From contig DAIDIB010000005.1 of assembly GCA_027459575.1 (NCBI GenBank), positions 6,935 to 40,626 of the forward strand: a DNA stretch of 33,692 nt. The letters run 5' to 3'. Positions within the stretch are counted from its first letter, which is position 1; each line of letters begins with the position of its first letter. The stretch comes from Gammaproteobacteria bacterium. Its GTDB lineage: Bacteria; Pseudomonadota; Gammaproteobacteria; DSM-16500. The position numbers were made by a program, and so were the translations under genes. The notes beneath the pieces were generated by a model. The model ran no database searches. It worked only from the letters and a program-made list of their open reading frames with translations, and was not told where the DNA came from. Positions 16,770-25,298 of this stretch are shown here, one piece after another.

Positions 16770-16798
16770 ATTTTAGGTAATTGAGTCCCTCATTACAA
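16770..16798 (-). promoter_or_regulatory. Sigma70 promoter of the seven-gene minus-strand operon
   Basis: On the minus strand TTGTAA and TAAAAT are separated by 17 bases. The transcript would begin near 16763, about 25 bases before the CMAH-like ATG at 16738. This 92-base divergent gap must also hold the promoter for the plus-strand methyltransferase, for which I see only a poor candidate (TTGAGT, 16 bases, TATCGA). Confidence 0.55.
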
Positions 16799-16830
16799 GG
16801 AATATCGACAATCTTAGCGATGGCGAGCAA

Positions 16831-17487
16831 ATGACAGACACAATAGCAAATTATCTAGACATCGCACACTTCTACGAAGCCTGTCTCGATAAACATGGCG
16901 CCACGCCACAAGGTGTAGATTGGCCTAATCAGGCGGATAATGAAAAGCGCTTTGAGGTAATGCTCAATTTAATGTGTAGAGAAGCAAAAAATGCCACTAT
17001 TAGCTTACTCGATTTGGGTTGTGGTTACGGTGCAATGGCTGATTATTTAATCAAAAATAAAAAATCAGCAAATATTTTGTATAATGGTATCGATATTTCA
17101 CCCAAAATGATTGGCAAAGCCACCGAACTATTTCCTGATCAGTCCTTCTCAACCCGCGATATATTACAAAACCCCTTGCCGGTAGAAAGTGTTGATTATG
17201 TCATCATGAATGGCGTCTTGACTGAAAAACGCAGCCTAACATGGGATGAAATGAAAAACTTTGCCCAGCGCATAATTAAGGCAGCTTTTGATACCTGCCG
17301 CAAGGGAATCGCCTTCAATGTCATGTCACAACAGGTTGACTGGTGCGGCTTGCAGTTATTTCATTGGTCATTTGATGAAGTGGCTGCTTTCCTGTTTAAA
17401 TCATGCTCGCGGCACGTTGTGTTTCGTAGTGATTATGGATTATATGAGTACACAGTCTATGCCTACAAAGTCCCAAATGAGAAATGA
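16831..17487 (+). CDS. Class I SAM-dependent methyltransferase
   Basis: A 218-residue Rossmann-fold methyltransferase. Motif I is LLDLGCGYGAMADYL (SAM glycine loop), followed by YNGIDISPKMIGKA with the acidic residue that binds ribose, then FSTRDILQ and VDYVIMNGVLTE. There is no substrate-specific signature. It is divergent from the seven-gene operon and overlaps the next GNAT gene by 11 bases, so the two are probably co-expressed. It likely methylates a sugar or an attached acyl group of the same glycan. The target is unknown. Confidence 0.85.
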   Translation: MTDTIANYLDIAHFYEACLDKHGATPQGVDWPNQADNEKRFEVMLNLMCREAKNATISLLDLGCGYGAMADYLIKNKKSANILYNGIDISPKMIGKATELFPDQSFSTRDILQNPLPVESVDYVIMNGVLTEKRSLTWDEMKNFAQRIIKAAFDTCRKGIAFNVMSQQVDWCGLQLFHWSFDEVAAFLFKSCSRHVVFRSDYGLYEYTVYAYKVPNEK

Positions 17488-17977
17488 AGTCGCTTTTCGG
17501 CGACCTGTCGTGACAGAAGCGGTAAAAGTTCAGACTTTTTTTAAAAGAAATCTGGCTGATAACTTCGCCTATTTTCCTCAGGAAGCGCATCAGCATTACA
17601 GCAAACCATGGGAAACTGAGATACTTGCGCGCAGACTTGCGCAACAGCAAGATTTGCTCATTTGCGCTTGGGACGATGATAATATCGTGGGCATGGTATC
17701 CGGCACGTCGGCGGAAGGCGGTATTGGCACGATTATCTGGTTAACGGTAGATCGCAAATGGCAAAATCAAAAGATCGGCGCCAAATTACTTGAGCAGGCG
17801 AAGTCACATTACCATGCTATCGGCGCACACAAATTAAAGCTTACTGTGCACGATAAAAAAGCAGTCAGTTTTTATGAACGCGAAGGCATGATCATAGAAG
17901 CATTGCATCCTCAGCACTGGTGGAAGCTGGATTTTTGGGAGATGGCGTATTTTCTTCGCCAGCCATCTTCATCTTAA
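17477..17977 (+). CDS. GNAT-family N-acetyltransferase
   Basis: The ORF in the track begins at 17288, inside the methyltransferase. The GNAT domain itself begins at MRNEVAFRRP, so ATG 17477, overlapping the methyltransferase stop by 11 bases, is the likely start, giving 166 residues. Visible motifs are IIWLTVDRKWQNQKIGAKLL (motif A, acetyl-CoA pyrophosphate loop in the variant form RxxxxKIG) and KKAVSFYEREGMIIE (motif B). It probably acetylates an amino sugar or related small substrate. Its last 86 bases run head-on into the opposite-strand glycosyltransferase gene, and the homology-bearing part extends well into the overlap. Confidence 0.82.
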   Translation: MRNEVAFRRPVVTEAVKVQTFFKRNLADNFAYFPQEAHQHYSKPWETEILARRLAQQQDLLICAWDDDNIVGMVSGTSAEGGIGTIIWLTVDRKWQNQKIGAKLLEQAKSHYHAIGAHKLKLTVHDKKAVSFYEREGMIIEALHPQHWWKLDFWEMAYFLRQPSSS

Positions 17978-19409
17978 ACCCATCATCGCAAACAACAATA
18001 ATAGCATTTTCCATTTGCTTATACGCTTCATTCTGCTTTTTAATCGCATCTAGCGCCCACTGCTGATCTTTATCAGAAACAGGTATCAACGCTTTTGGCC
18101 ATCTAGAACCGCCAAATAGACCTAGCAAAGATCTTTTATCTGAAATACCTGGCGGCGGCCCAACCAGGGCGAGCTGAATGGTATCAAGTATATTATTAAA
18201 TAAACCACGAATAGTAATAAAATAAACAATAGCGCTCTTTTTTACACGACCAATTTTTTCCACAGGCATTTCGTTATTTAACCTAACAAGATCATCAACC
18301 ATTGGCTTCATAAATGACAGCGACTTACGATTCTGCAGGAAACGCGTTAAGCGCAATTCTTTGTAAGGATATAGCTTATCAAGCACGGAATTTATTTTGC
18401 CAAGGACCCAATTGGTAGGCGGCATGTAAATCCCCTCACCCCATATTTTCATTTCAACCGCTGCAACCTTTACTTTTCGAATCATATTGGCGCAGAAGAA
18501 ATTTAACCGCGGCAATCGATAAGATACTTCGCGCTGCAGTACGCCCGCTTCATCGATCACCTGCACCGTCTTTTTAAGTGTATTTTTATAAAGTGTAAAT
18601 CGTTGCAGATTATTCGCTCTCGCCCAGATATAAGATGAGATACGTTTGGCAACATACGAAAAATGCTCCTGGTGATAATGAGACATGTTTTTATTCCACA
18701 GTTGCCTCACCCACAGTCCGCGATTTTTTTGTATCTCGGCGGATACACCCACGCCAAACTCAAGGCCTTCAAATTTGATGTCCAGCAACTGTACGTCTCT
18801 ATTAATGCCGGTATCATAAAACGGCGTGTTGTGGTACTTATAACCCTGTTCACCCAAACTTAAATGATAAGCAATAAATTGATTGATAATATCGGATGCC
18901 CAGCAATGCGTTCCCAGTCCTAACGCTAAATATAGCCATTGTTTAGTATAAATCGGAAAGCTATCGGGAATCTGATTGCAATTAAACAAATTAGGACAGG
19001 TTCTAAATTTAAATTGTGACATTCTCAACCTGAATACGTGATCGGGAAAATAGCCAACATATTTTTTCAAAATTTCATCCCAATGCATCGTTTCGAATCT
19101 GACTTCGTCAGAAATCACCTGGATGAAATAAGCATCTGGTTTAAAAATGGTGAATAAATCGTTACAAGCCACACCTGTCGCACTCACACCGTTTAAGCGT
19201 GGCGTTAAAATATATTTAATAGTAAAAGGTCGTTTGGCAATTTCAGCCTCGATAAAAGGCTTTGCTTCCACCTGGTCTTCATCTAACTTAAACAAACATT
19301 CAACCACTGCAGGATGCTTGACTGTCGCTTCAATGTTATCCAAAAAACTTTTTATAATATTCAAATTACGACTAGGGCAGATAAAACTAATCAGTTTCGT
19401 TGACGTCAT
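17892..19409 (-). CDS. Glycosyltransferase-like protein, paralogue of 7746-9017
   Basis: A 505-residue protein with a GT-A-like N-terminal half: FICPSRN opening, FKLDEDQ acidic motif, VISDEVRFE acidic pair, then WDEILKKYVGYFPDHVFRLR. It shares these and a late VSYRLPRLNFF block with the gene at 7746-9017 (WSYQLPRLQL). A long C-terminal region has the character of a membrane-proximal or acceptor domain. It overlaps FkbM by one base (TAATG) and is last in its operon. The final ~28 codons overlap the GNAT gene and read like low-complexity run-on (SPKNPASTSAEDAM), possibly an extension after loss of an earlier stop. The donor is unknown; no DxD-type family name is certain. Confidence 0.6.
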   Translation of the reverse strand: MTSTKLISFICPSRNLNIIKSFLDNIEATVKHPAVVECLFKLDEDQVEAKPFIEAEIAKRPFTIKYILTPRLNGVSATGVACNDLFTIFKPDAYFIQVISDEVRFETMHWDEILKKYVGYFPDHVFRLRMSQFKFRTCPNLFNCNQIPDSFPIYTKQWLYLALGLGTHCWASDIINQFIAYHLSLGEQGYKYHNTPFYDTGINRDVQLLDIKFEGLEFGVGVSAEIQKNRGLWVRQLWNKNMSHYHQEHFSYVAKRISSYIWARANNLQRFTLYKNTLKKTVQVIDEAGVLQREVSYRLPRLNFFCANMIRKVKVAAVEMKIWGEGIYMPPTNWVLGKINSVLDKLYPYKELRLTRFLQNRKSLSFMKPMVDDLVRLNNEMPVEKIGRVKKSAIVYFITIRGLFNNILDTIQLALVGPPPGISDKRSLLGLFGGSRWPKALIPVSDKDQQWALDAIKKQNEAYKQMENAIIVVCDDGFKMKMAGEENTPSPKNPASTSAEDAMLL

Positions 19410-20497
19410 TACACTTTCTCCATTAAATCATAACTTGCTGGTAGCGGTGAGACATTCAAAATATCATCATAATCGCAATAAGCACGGCGTTTATCTACAA
19501 AACTGCCAACGAGTACATTCGCCATAGGCTGGTTGTTTTTAACTTCCGACATTAATTTATTCAGTGAATCGACTGTCTGCGCAGGATCCAGCGTAGATAG
19601 TTCCATAATTAGCGAATGAATATGCTGCTTTTCTGTCTCATCCGCTACTTTCAACCAGGTTGCCATAGCGAGCTCAAGCGCATAATCATAGTAACCTAAG
19701 AGTATTACCGTCGTGAACAAAGCATAAATTTGTCGCTGGCTCAATTTGATAGCCGGCATAGACAGCGGGTCTTTAAAAAATACCGCATCCGCATAAAACG
19801 CTCTTTCTGTCGTCACCTGGTTTTTCTTGTCTAGTAGTTTCTTTGAGCGCGTATGAATAGGCATAAAACCATAAAATGAAAATTGATTTTCCCGCAGTAA
19901 CATTTCTACTTCAGAAAATAATTTCTGGCCTTGATACAATTCGCAAAACGCCACCTCGCACACCATGGTGGTAGTTTGTTTCGCAAGCGTTGCAAGACCG
20001 CCAAGAATGATCTCATATTCCGTGCCTTGTGTATCGATCTTGATAAAATCGGCGAAATAGTCCGGGAGTTGTTCATGTAATACCGCGTCAAGTGTCACTG
20101 CAAGCATTTTTTCTTTGCCAACCAAGGTCCAGTTTTTTTGCATATTGTAGCGTTCAACAAAAACAGGGTTGGGGGGCAATAAAGAATGATTGGTCGACGC
20201 TGATACTAGATGCAATGTTTTTTCAGTTGCTTGTTCAGCCAGCGCAAATGGCAGCATATTAAACGCCGCCCATTGTTCCGCATTTTTACTTGCACATAAT
20301 CGTTGACACTCTGCTTCATCTGGCTCAAACCCCAATACACTGGTGAGTCCCGCGACAGGCAACACATAATCGTGCACACCACCTCTTGCACCAATGTCGA
20401 TGAAACCTAATTTCGTTTGCTGTAATTCTTTAAATGCAGCAGACGCTTTAAAATGTGGATTATTTAATAAAGAATTTCGATCAGTCAGCTTTTGCAT
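19409..20497 (-). CDS. FkbM-family methyltransferase
   Basis: A 362-residue protein. The methyltransferase core runs from GFIDIGARGGVHDYVLPVAG (SAM loop) through LGFEPDEAECQRL to the FkbM-specific DFIKIDTQGTEYEIILGG, followed by TTMVCEVAFCELYQGQ. FkbM enzymes O-methylate sugars or polyketides. About 110 residues after the core are helical and unassigned. An AGAGA ribosome site precedes the ATG. It follows the second PhyH gene by 10 bases and overlaps the glycosyltransferase by one base, so it most likely caps or decorates the glycan. Confidence 0.9.
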   Translation of the reverse strand: MQKLTDRNSLLNNPHFKASAAFKELQQTKLGFIDIGARGGVHDYVLPVAGLTSVLGFEPDEAECQRLCASKNAEQWAAFNMLPFALAEQATEKTLHLVSASTNHSLLPPNPVFVERYNMQKNWTLVGKEKMLAVTLDAVLHEQLPDYFADFIKIDTQGTEYEIILGGLATLAKQTTTMVCEVAFCELYQGQKLFSEVEMLLRENQFSFYGFMPIHTRSKKLLDKKNQVTTERAFYADAVFFKDPLSMPAIKLSQRQIYALFTTVILLGYYDYALELAMATWLKVADETEKQHIHSLIMELSTLDPAQTVDSLNKLMSEVKNNQPMANVLVGSFVDKRRAYCDYDDILNVSPLPASYDLMEKV

Positions 20498-20507
20498 TTA
20501 ATCTCTC

Positions 20508-21215
20508 TTATGTCAATTGCACAACATTTCTTTGAGCATATTTACCCACCCGGAATTTTTCACCTGCTCTAATGTAGGTGCACAGCAATACATAACGGAA
20601 TTCATTGGTCGCATTCATATTCGACGCATGCACGACATGGCCGTGAATAAAAAGTGCGGCTCCTTTAGGCACAGTAGCATGAATAGGCTTGTAAACTTCA
20701 GGCACTACGCACTCTTCGTTGTTAGCATTGGGATCTTGCGAAGACGATGCTTCCATCTGGACCTTTCTGACTGGCAGCAAACCTTCTTTATGACTGCCTG
20801 GGTAAACAATAAGACCGCCTTTTTCAGGGTAGGTATCTGTCAACGCCACCCAGGCAGAGAGAAAAACACCATAGTTAGCCTCGACAAAAAAATTGTCCTG
20901 ATGCAAAGAAAATCCACGTGTGCCGGGTTTACAAAAGAAAAATTCGGTTTGCAGCCCAACCGGCTCGCCCTCACAAAATATCTCGACAAGATCAACAATC
21001 TTTTTATTTTTGAGCGCTGTCAAGTACACATCATTAATGCGGTGCGGCATCATTTGCGGACGATAAGTACCAGATTTGGCATTTTCAAAATCTCGCGAGT
21101 GGACAATGAGGTGATCGCATTCTTCTGGAGTAAATACAGCAGGTTCGATGTGATAACCATGCTCATTAAACGCGGCAAGTATTCGACTATCGGTTTGCTT
21201 CATTATTGCATCCAT
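20508..21215 (-). CDS. PhyH-family Fe(II)/2-oxoglutarate dioxygenase, second copy type
   Basis: A 235-residue PhyH enzyme close to the usual core length. The iron ligands are in SLHQDN (His105, Asp107) and GHVVHASN (His196), and Arg207 in NEFRYVLL is placed to hold 2-oxoglutarate. It is only distantly similar to the PhyH at 12366-13319, so the two probably have different substrates. It lies 20 bases after a GT-C gene and 10 bases before FkbM. A hydroxylation followed by O-methylation of the new hydroxyl is an attractive but unproven reading. The start could also be the Met at 21203; neither has a strong ribosome site. Confidence 0.88.
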   Translation of the reverse strand: MDAIMKQTDSRILAAFNEHGYHIEPAVFTPEECDHLIVHSRDFENAKSGTYRPQMMPHRINDVYLTALKNKKIVDLVEIFCEGEPVGLQTEFFFCKPGTRGFSLHQDNFFVEANYGVFLSAWVALTDTYPEKGGLIVYPGSHKEGLLPVRKVQMEASSSQDPNANNEECVVPEVYKPIHATVPKGAALFIHGHVVHASNMNATNEFRYVLLCTYIRAGEKFRVGKYAQRNVVQLT

Positions 21216-21235
21216 CTATCAAATATATTATTTCA

Positions 21236-22837
21236 TCAAAGCACTATCACTTCACCAACTTTGACGTCATCAAATTGCTTATCTATCACCACTGTTGCTT
21301 CTGACTGTAGATACGATTCACCACGTTGACTATATGTTATCCCAATTACGCCTGGCTCAAGATTCTTGAGACATTTCATGCTCTTTTTCTGAGATTCACT
21401 ATTTTCAGTGGGACCGGTGTTGGCAGCCCCACACCACTTAATGCTATAGTTGCCATGTCCTAATGCTTGCGACAACGCCCCGCTCGCCAGAAAATAACGG
21501 TTAAAAGCATACTCTTCTTTTTCAGTAATAAAATGAATGCGCTTTAATTCATGCTGGTCTGTCAGCCAGCTTTGGATAATCGCTTCAGATTGATGTAAAT
21601 ATCCCACAAAATGCCACGCGGCACGCATCATGTTCAGATTTGCCTGATAAGCCTGCAATGAAAGATAGAACATTAACACTGCGGTTATCGTGATTGAACG
21701 TATCACAACAGGTAAAACCGAAGCACAACGATAAACCGACCATATCACGATAATAATGCCAGCCGAAACAGAGCCCATGAACAAACGAGCTCCCGCATTA
21801 TAAGAGGGAATAACCAGGGCGAACGCGCAGCAAAGTAAAAATAAGGCGCCAGCAAAGAAAACAGGCTGAGCAAGCCGCGCTGATGTTTTATATCGATAAA
21901 AATAAGTTACCGAACCCAGCAGCAATCCACTAGTTATCAAAAATAAAATGACATTGCCCTGTGTTACATTATTAGAAAGCGGAAGAATAGACCAAATACC
22001 GCCGTAAACGTCCGCAATAGTAAATAGTCTGCTGATCATTTCGACAGGATTAAGATTAGGTTTATCTAGACGATATTCTGGCGGTACCGCTGTGCGACTA
22101 TGAAAATGCATGTTGTAATATGCCCACACGAAGAAAATTACACCGGCAAGCAAAAATATTCTGGCCTCAATCATTACTTCTTTTTTCGACCTGCCCCAAT
22201 CATCGAGACGTGAAAACAGCACTTTCGTAAGCATGAAAGTGCAATAAAAGAATGACATGGCGGGATAGGAAAGCATAGCGAAAATCAGCGAAATGACGGC
22301 GGTCGCTTTCAAAAAACGTGCGGCAGTTGCCGTCTTCTCGTAAGTGTGCGACTTTAACACGCAACGATATGCGATAATCGCTAATAGTATTGGTACTGGC
22401 AAAGAAAGCGCGCCAGTTAATATAGTGTCACCATAAAAATGAGGTATTAAAATCAGCGCGGCTGCAATCAAAAACCCTTGTAGTAGTGATACGCCATACA
22501 TGCGCAACCAGTCGGCAATCAAACCCGCGCTGCAACCCATTAACAACACCGCGACAATGCGAATATCTCGCATGCGCTCAACGGTAAATGCGTAACGAAA
22601 ACTCAGGCAATCCATATACGCCTGTAGCGGCCGCCCCAGGGTCATCATGAAGTGATAACCATCATCCTTCGCGCATGACAACCCAGGATTGCCGAATGTG
22701 TAACGGTAATCATCACCACCGTAGTACAGAAAATTAATAGCTGGCGCGAAAATAAGATAAAGAAGCGCGATACTACATAAGCTATATATCAGCAGCCATT
22801 TTCTTTCTTCGCCAAATTGTTTCAGTCGCGAGCTCAT
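21236..22837 (-). CDS. GT-C polytopic membrane glucosyltransferase-like protein (GtrII-type), copy A
   Basis: A 533-residue integral membrane protein with roughly 11-12 hydrophobic segments. The first loop carries an acidic pair in YYGGDDYRYTFG, the usual site for GT-C catalysis, followed by TLGRPLQAYMDC. It resembles the Glucos_trans_II (GtrII) family, whose members add a sugar from a polyprenyl-phosphate carrier to O-antigen on the periplasmic side. The C-terminal periplasmic domain starts at LKRIHFITEKEEY. Two paralogues are at 22851-24485 and 28489-30141. An AGGAT ribosome site precedes the ATG. The sugar transferred is unknown. Confidence 0.8.
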   Translation of the reverse strand: MSSRLKQFGEERKWLLIYSLCSIALLYLIFAPAINFLYYGGDDYRYTFGNPGLSCAKDDGYHFMMTLGRPLQAYMDCLSFRYAFTVERMRDIRIVAVLLMGCSAGLIADWLRMYGVSLLQGFLIAAALILIPHFYGDTILTGALSLPVPILLAIIAYRCVLKSHTYEKTATAARFLKATAVISLIFAMLSYPAMSFFYCTFMLTKVLFSRLDDWGRSKKEVMIEARIFLLAGVIFFVWAYYNMHFHSRTAVPPEYRLDKPNLNPVEMISRLFTIADVYGGIWSILPLSNNVTQGNVILFLITSGLLLGSVTYFYRYKTSARLAQPVFFAGALFLLCCAFALVIPSYNAGARLFMGSVSAGIIIVIWSVYRCASVLPVVIRSITITAVLMFYLSLQAYQANLNMMRAAWHFVGYLHQSEAIIQSWLTDQHELKRIHFITEKEEYAFNRYFLASGALSQALGHGNYSIKWCGAANTGPTENSESQKKSMKCLKNLEPGVIGITYSQRGESYLQSEATVVIDKQFDDVKVGEVIVL

Positions 22838-22850
22838 CTTTAAATCCTAA

Positions 22851-24485
22851 TCAGGTTAAGAGCTGCGTGTACCATGTATTTATACGAACGCTTACCGCTT
22901 TAGGTACAATGACTAACATGCCTTCGGTTTGAGTGTAAGGCTCACCGGTATAACTGTAAGTCACCGCGACGACATCATGTGAAGTATTCCGCACGCATTC
23001 CAGCATTTGCGCTTGGTGATCTTTTTCCTCACCTTCTACTCCGCGCGGTAGTGAACACCATTTCAACTTAAATTTGTCATGCCCGTAAATTTCCGACATT
23101 GCCCCGCTCGCCAGAAAAAAATTGCTATGAGGATATTCAGCACGGTCAATGACAAAGTGCAAACGTTTAACGCTGCCGTTTTTGCTCAGGTAACTCATAA
23201 TAGATGAAGTAATGTTATTATGATAATAAAAATGACTCAGCGCATCTGCCATCGTATAAGAACCAGCCTGCAAGGTCTGAAAAATAAAAAAACCTCCTAG
23301 TATCAATGCCGAGGCAGCGGCCTGAATTTTTGTCTTAAAAAGCAAGCCAAGGTTGTTTAGCGCCCAAATTATCAATGCAACATTGGCAGTCATAGCTGCA
23401 TATAACAACCTTGAACCAAGAGAATCTCTAACTGGTATGATCAGAAAAAATCCGCAGCTAAACAAATACAGTAGGACAACATAGAACATAGACTGCCACA
23501 TCGAAAAGCCTGCTATTTTGTTTTTCTTATGCTTTTGCCATAAATTAAAACCAGCGAGGATAACACCGATGCCTAATGTTAAGAGTACAATTTTACCCTG
23601 TGTTGGTGGCTTCATATATGGGAGAAACCACCAAGCGCCATCAAAAGGATTCATCAGACCGAGCATGCGCTCGAACATTTCCAGTGGATTAATAGCAGGA
23701 TGGTCAACACGATAAGCGGATGGCACTGGCGCTTGCGCATTAAAGCGCATATTCAAGTATGCCCAAATAAAATAGACCACACAGACCGATACAAATAGTT
23801 TGATTTCCCTGTTTACCGCGATTTTTGTTAGCGGCCAATCAGATGACTTGGAGAAAAGCACCCGCATTAACATTAAAGTGCAGAATATAAATGCCATGGC
23901 AGGATAGGTAAGCAGTGCGCAGAACAACCACATTGCAGAGAACGCTAACCACAATCGCACACTACCCTGCAACTTGTTAGCAAAAATCAGATGCACCCTT
24001 GCAAGACAGCTATAGGAAAGTATGGCAAAAAGAACTGAATACGGCAGTGACACCGCCCCCAACTGCACAGTGTCAGCGTATAACTTGGGCACCATAAAGA
24101 TGATGCCAGCGGCGAAAAAGGCCGTGAAAAACGCCACCCCCATCGAATAGAGAATTTCCGCCAGCAAGCCCATGCCTAACCCCATCAGACCAACAGTGAA
24201 GAAGCGAATCATTCGCATTCTTTCGAGCGTGTAGCCGTGCTTATAACTGAAGCAATCCATATAAGCCTGCAACGGTCGACCCAAAGTTTTCATAAAATAA
24301 AAACCATCGTCTGAACCACACGTTTTGTCTGGACCGCCAAATACATAACGAATATCTTCACCAGAGTGAAACAGCACACTGGATGCTGGCGCAAAAACAT
24401 AAAAAAGAACCAACATGCTTCCAAAGATATAAAGCCACCTGCGCTTTGTATCAGCAGAAAAATTAATTACTTCAGTTATTTTCAA
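22851..24485 (-). CDS. GT-C polytopic membrane glucosyltransferase-like protein (GtrII-type), copy B
   Basis: A 544-residue membrane protein with the same layout as its neighbours: first-loop acidic pair in FHSGEDIRYVFGG (Glu-Asp here instead of Asp-Asp), TLGRPLQAYMDC, LTYPAMAF, and a C-terminal domain from VKRLHFVIDRAEYPHSNFFL to the SYTGEPYTQTEGML end. It starts with TTG, supported by an AGAGGT ribosome site 6 bases upstream and by alignment of the first transmembrane helix with copy A. It lies 10 bases after transaldolase and 13 bases before copy A. The C-terminal WCSLPRG block is closer to copy C (28489-30141) than to copy A. Confidence 0.8.
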   Translation of the reverse strand: MKITEVINFSADTKRRWLYIFGSMLVLFYVFAPASSVLFHSGEDIRYVFGGPDKTCGSDDGFYFMKTLGRPLQAYMDCFSYKHGYTLERMRMIRFFTVGLMGLGMGLLAEILYSMGVAFFTAFFAAGIIFMVPKLYADTVQLGAVSLPYSVLFAILSYSCLARVHLIFANKLQGSVRLWLAFSAMWLFCALLTYPAMAFIFCTLMLMRVLFSKSSDWPLTKIAVNREIKLFVSVCVVYFIWAYLNMRFNAQAPVPSAYRVDHPAINPLEMFERMLGLMNPFDGAWWFLPYMKPPTQGKIVLLTLGIGVILAGFNLWQKHKKNKIAGFSMWQSMFYVVLLYLFSCGFFLIIPVRDSLGSRLLYAAMTANVALIIWALNNLGLLFKTKIQAAASALILGGFFIFQTLQAGSYTMADALSHFYYHNNITSSIMSYLSKNGSVKRLHFVIDRAEYPHSNFFLASGAMSEIYGHDKFKLKWCSLPRGVEGEEKDHQAQMLECVRNTSHDVVAVTYSYTGEPYTQTEGMLVIVPKAVSVRINTWYTQLLT

Positions 24486-24495
24486 GAGAAACCTC

Positions 24496-25239
24496 TTATG
24501 CTGTTTTCAGCAAATCATCCTTGTTAAGAGAAAATCCAGCTGACTGCGCATCCTTATAAAACATATCCACTGTTTCCAGCGAATACTCCATCAAATCTTT
24601 CCCAACCAAAGACAATTTTTTCAAAATATCATTGGTAACGGTAATAATATGGCAGCCAATATCATGCGCCTGAAAGATATTCAGCAGCTCACGCGGGCTT
24701 GCCCAGATTAACTCCAGTTGCGGATACGGATTCATAATTTCCAATGCTTTTGTCATAATCGGCAACGGATCACGGCCTGTATCCGCGATTCTACCCGCGA
24801 ATACTGAAATATAAGAGGAAGGTGCGTTAGCCAAAGCAGCCGTTACCTGCTCAACCTGATCAAGTGTCATCAACGCAGTCACATTCATTTTGACATTTCT
24901 TTTAGCTAAATTGCTGATGAGCGAATAGGCTGGCTCACCCTTAGTGTTACTCACGGGAATCTTAACGTAAACATTCTCACCCCAGCTCGCGATTTCTAGT
25001 GCTTGTTCGTACATTTCCTCAAAATCGTCTGAAAACACTTCAAATGAAATGGAGCGGTCGGGAACAGATTTGAGCACATCCAATGCGAACGCTTTGTAAT
25101 CAGTGATGCCTGCTTTGCGCATCAAGGTTGGATTGGTGGTAAATCCTTTGATATATGGATGCTGGTACATATCCAGAATCCCTTTTTTATCCGCACCATC
25201 AGCGTAGATTTTTACTTTTAGACTTAATATCGAGTTCAT
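24496..25239 (-). CDS. Transaldolase-family protein
   Basis: A 247-residue TIM-barrel aldolase of the transaldolase/fructose-6-phosphate aldolase family. It shows GFTTNPTLMRKAG near the N-terminus, the Schiff-base Lys93 in VYVKIPVSN, and NVTALMTLDQ. The short length matches the TalC/MipB-type group and not the ~315-residue housekeeping transaldolase. A ribosome site GGAGAG lies 5 bases before the ATG. It stands between sugar-phosphate isomerase/phosphatase genes and membrane glycosyltransferases, so it most likely makes a special ketose or heptose phosphate precursor. The exact substrate pair cannot be read from sequence. Confidence 0.88.
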   Translation of the reverse strand: MNSILSLKVKIYADGADKKGILDMYQHPYIKGFTTNPTLMRKAGITDYKAFALDVLKSVPDRSISFEVFSDDFEEMYEQALEIASWGENVYVKIPVSNTKGEPAYSLISNLAKRNVKMNVTALMTLDQVEQVTAALANAPSSYISVFAGRIADTGRDPLPIMTKALEIMNPYPQLELIWASPRELLNIFQAHDIGCHIITVTNDILKKLSLVGKDLMEYSLETVDMFYKDAQSAGFSLNKDDLLKTA

Positions 25240-25262
25240 TACTGCTCTCCTATTTAATTTGT

Positions 25263-25298
25263 GTAGCCCGGATGAGTGCTTTTCTCATCCGGGCTACA
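25263..25298 (-). repeat. REP-like palindrome, copy 2
   Basis: The minus strand reads TGTAGCCCGGATGAG, loop AAAAGCA, then a perfectly paired return arm. It differs from copy 1 (1275-1310) at two positions in 36. The phosphatase gene's TAG stop lies inside its first arm. Relative to the gene it follows, it has the same orientation as copy 1. Confidence 0.85.

Noticed and set aside
20517-21329. 270-residue plus-strand ORF opposite the second PhyH
   Set aside because: Antisense to a PhyH gene with all catalytic residues; the translation has no recognisable domain.
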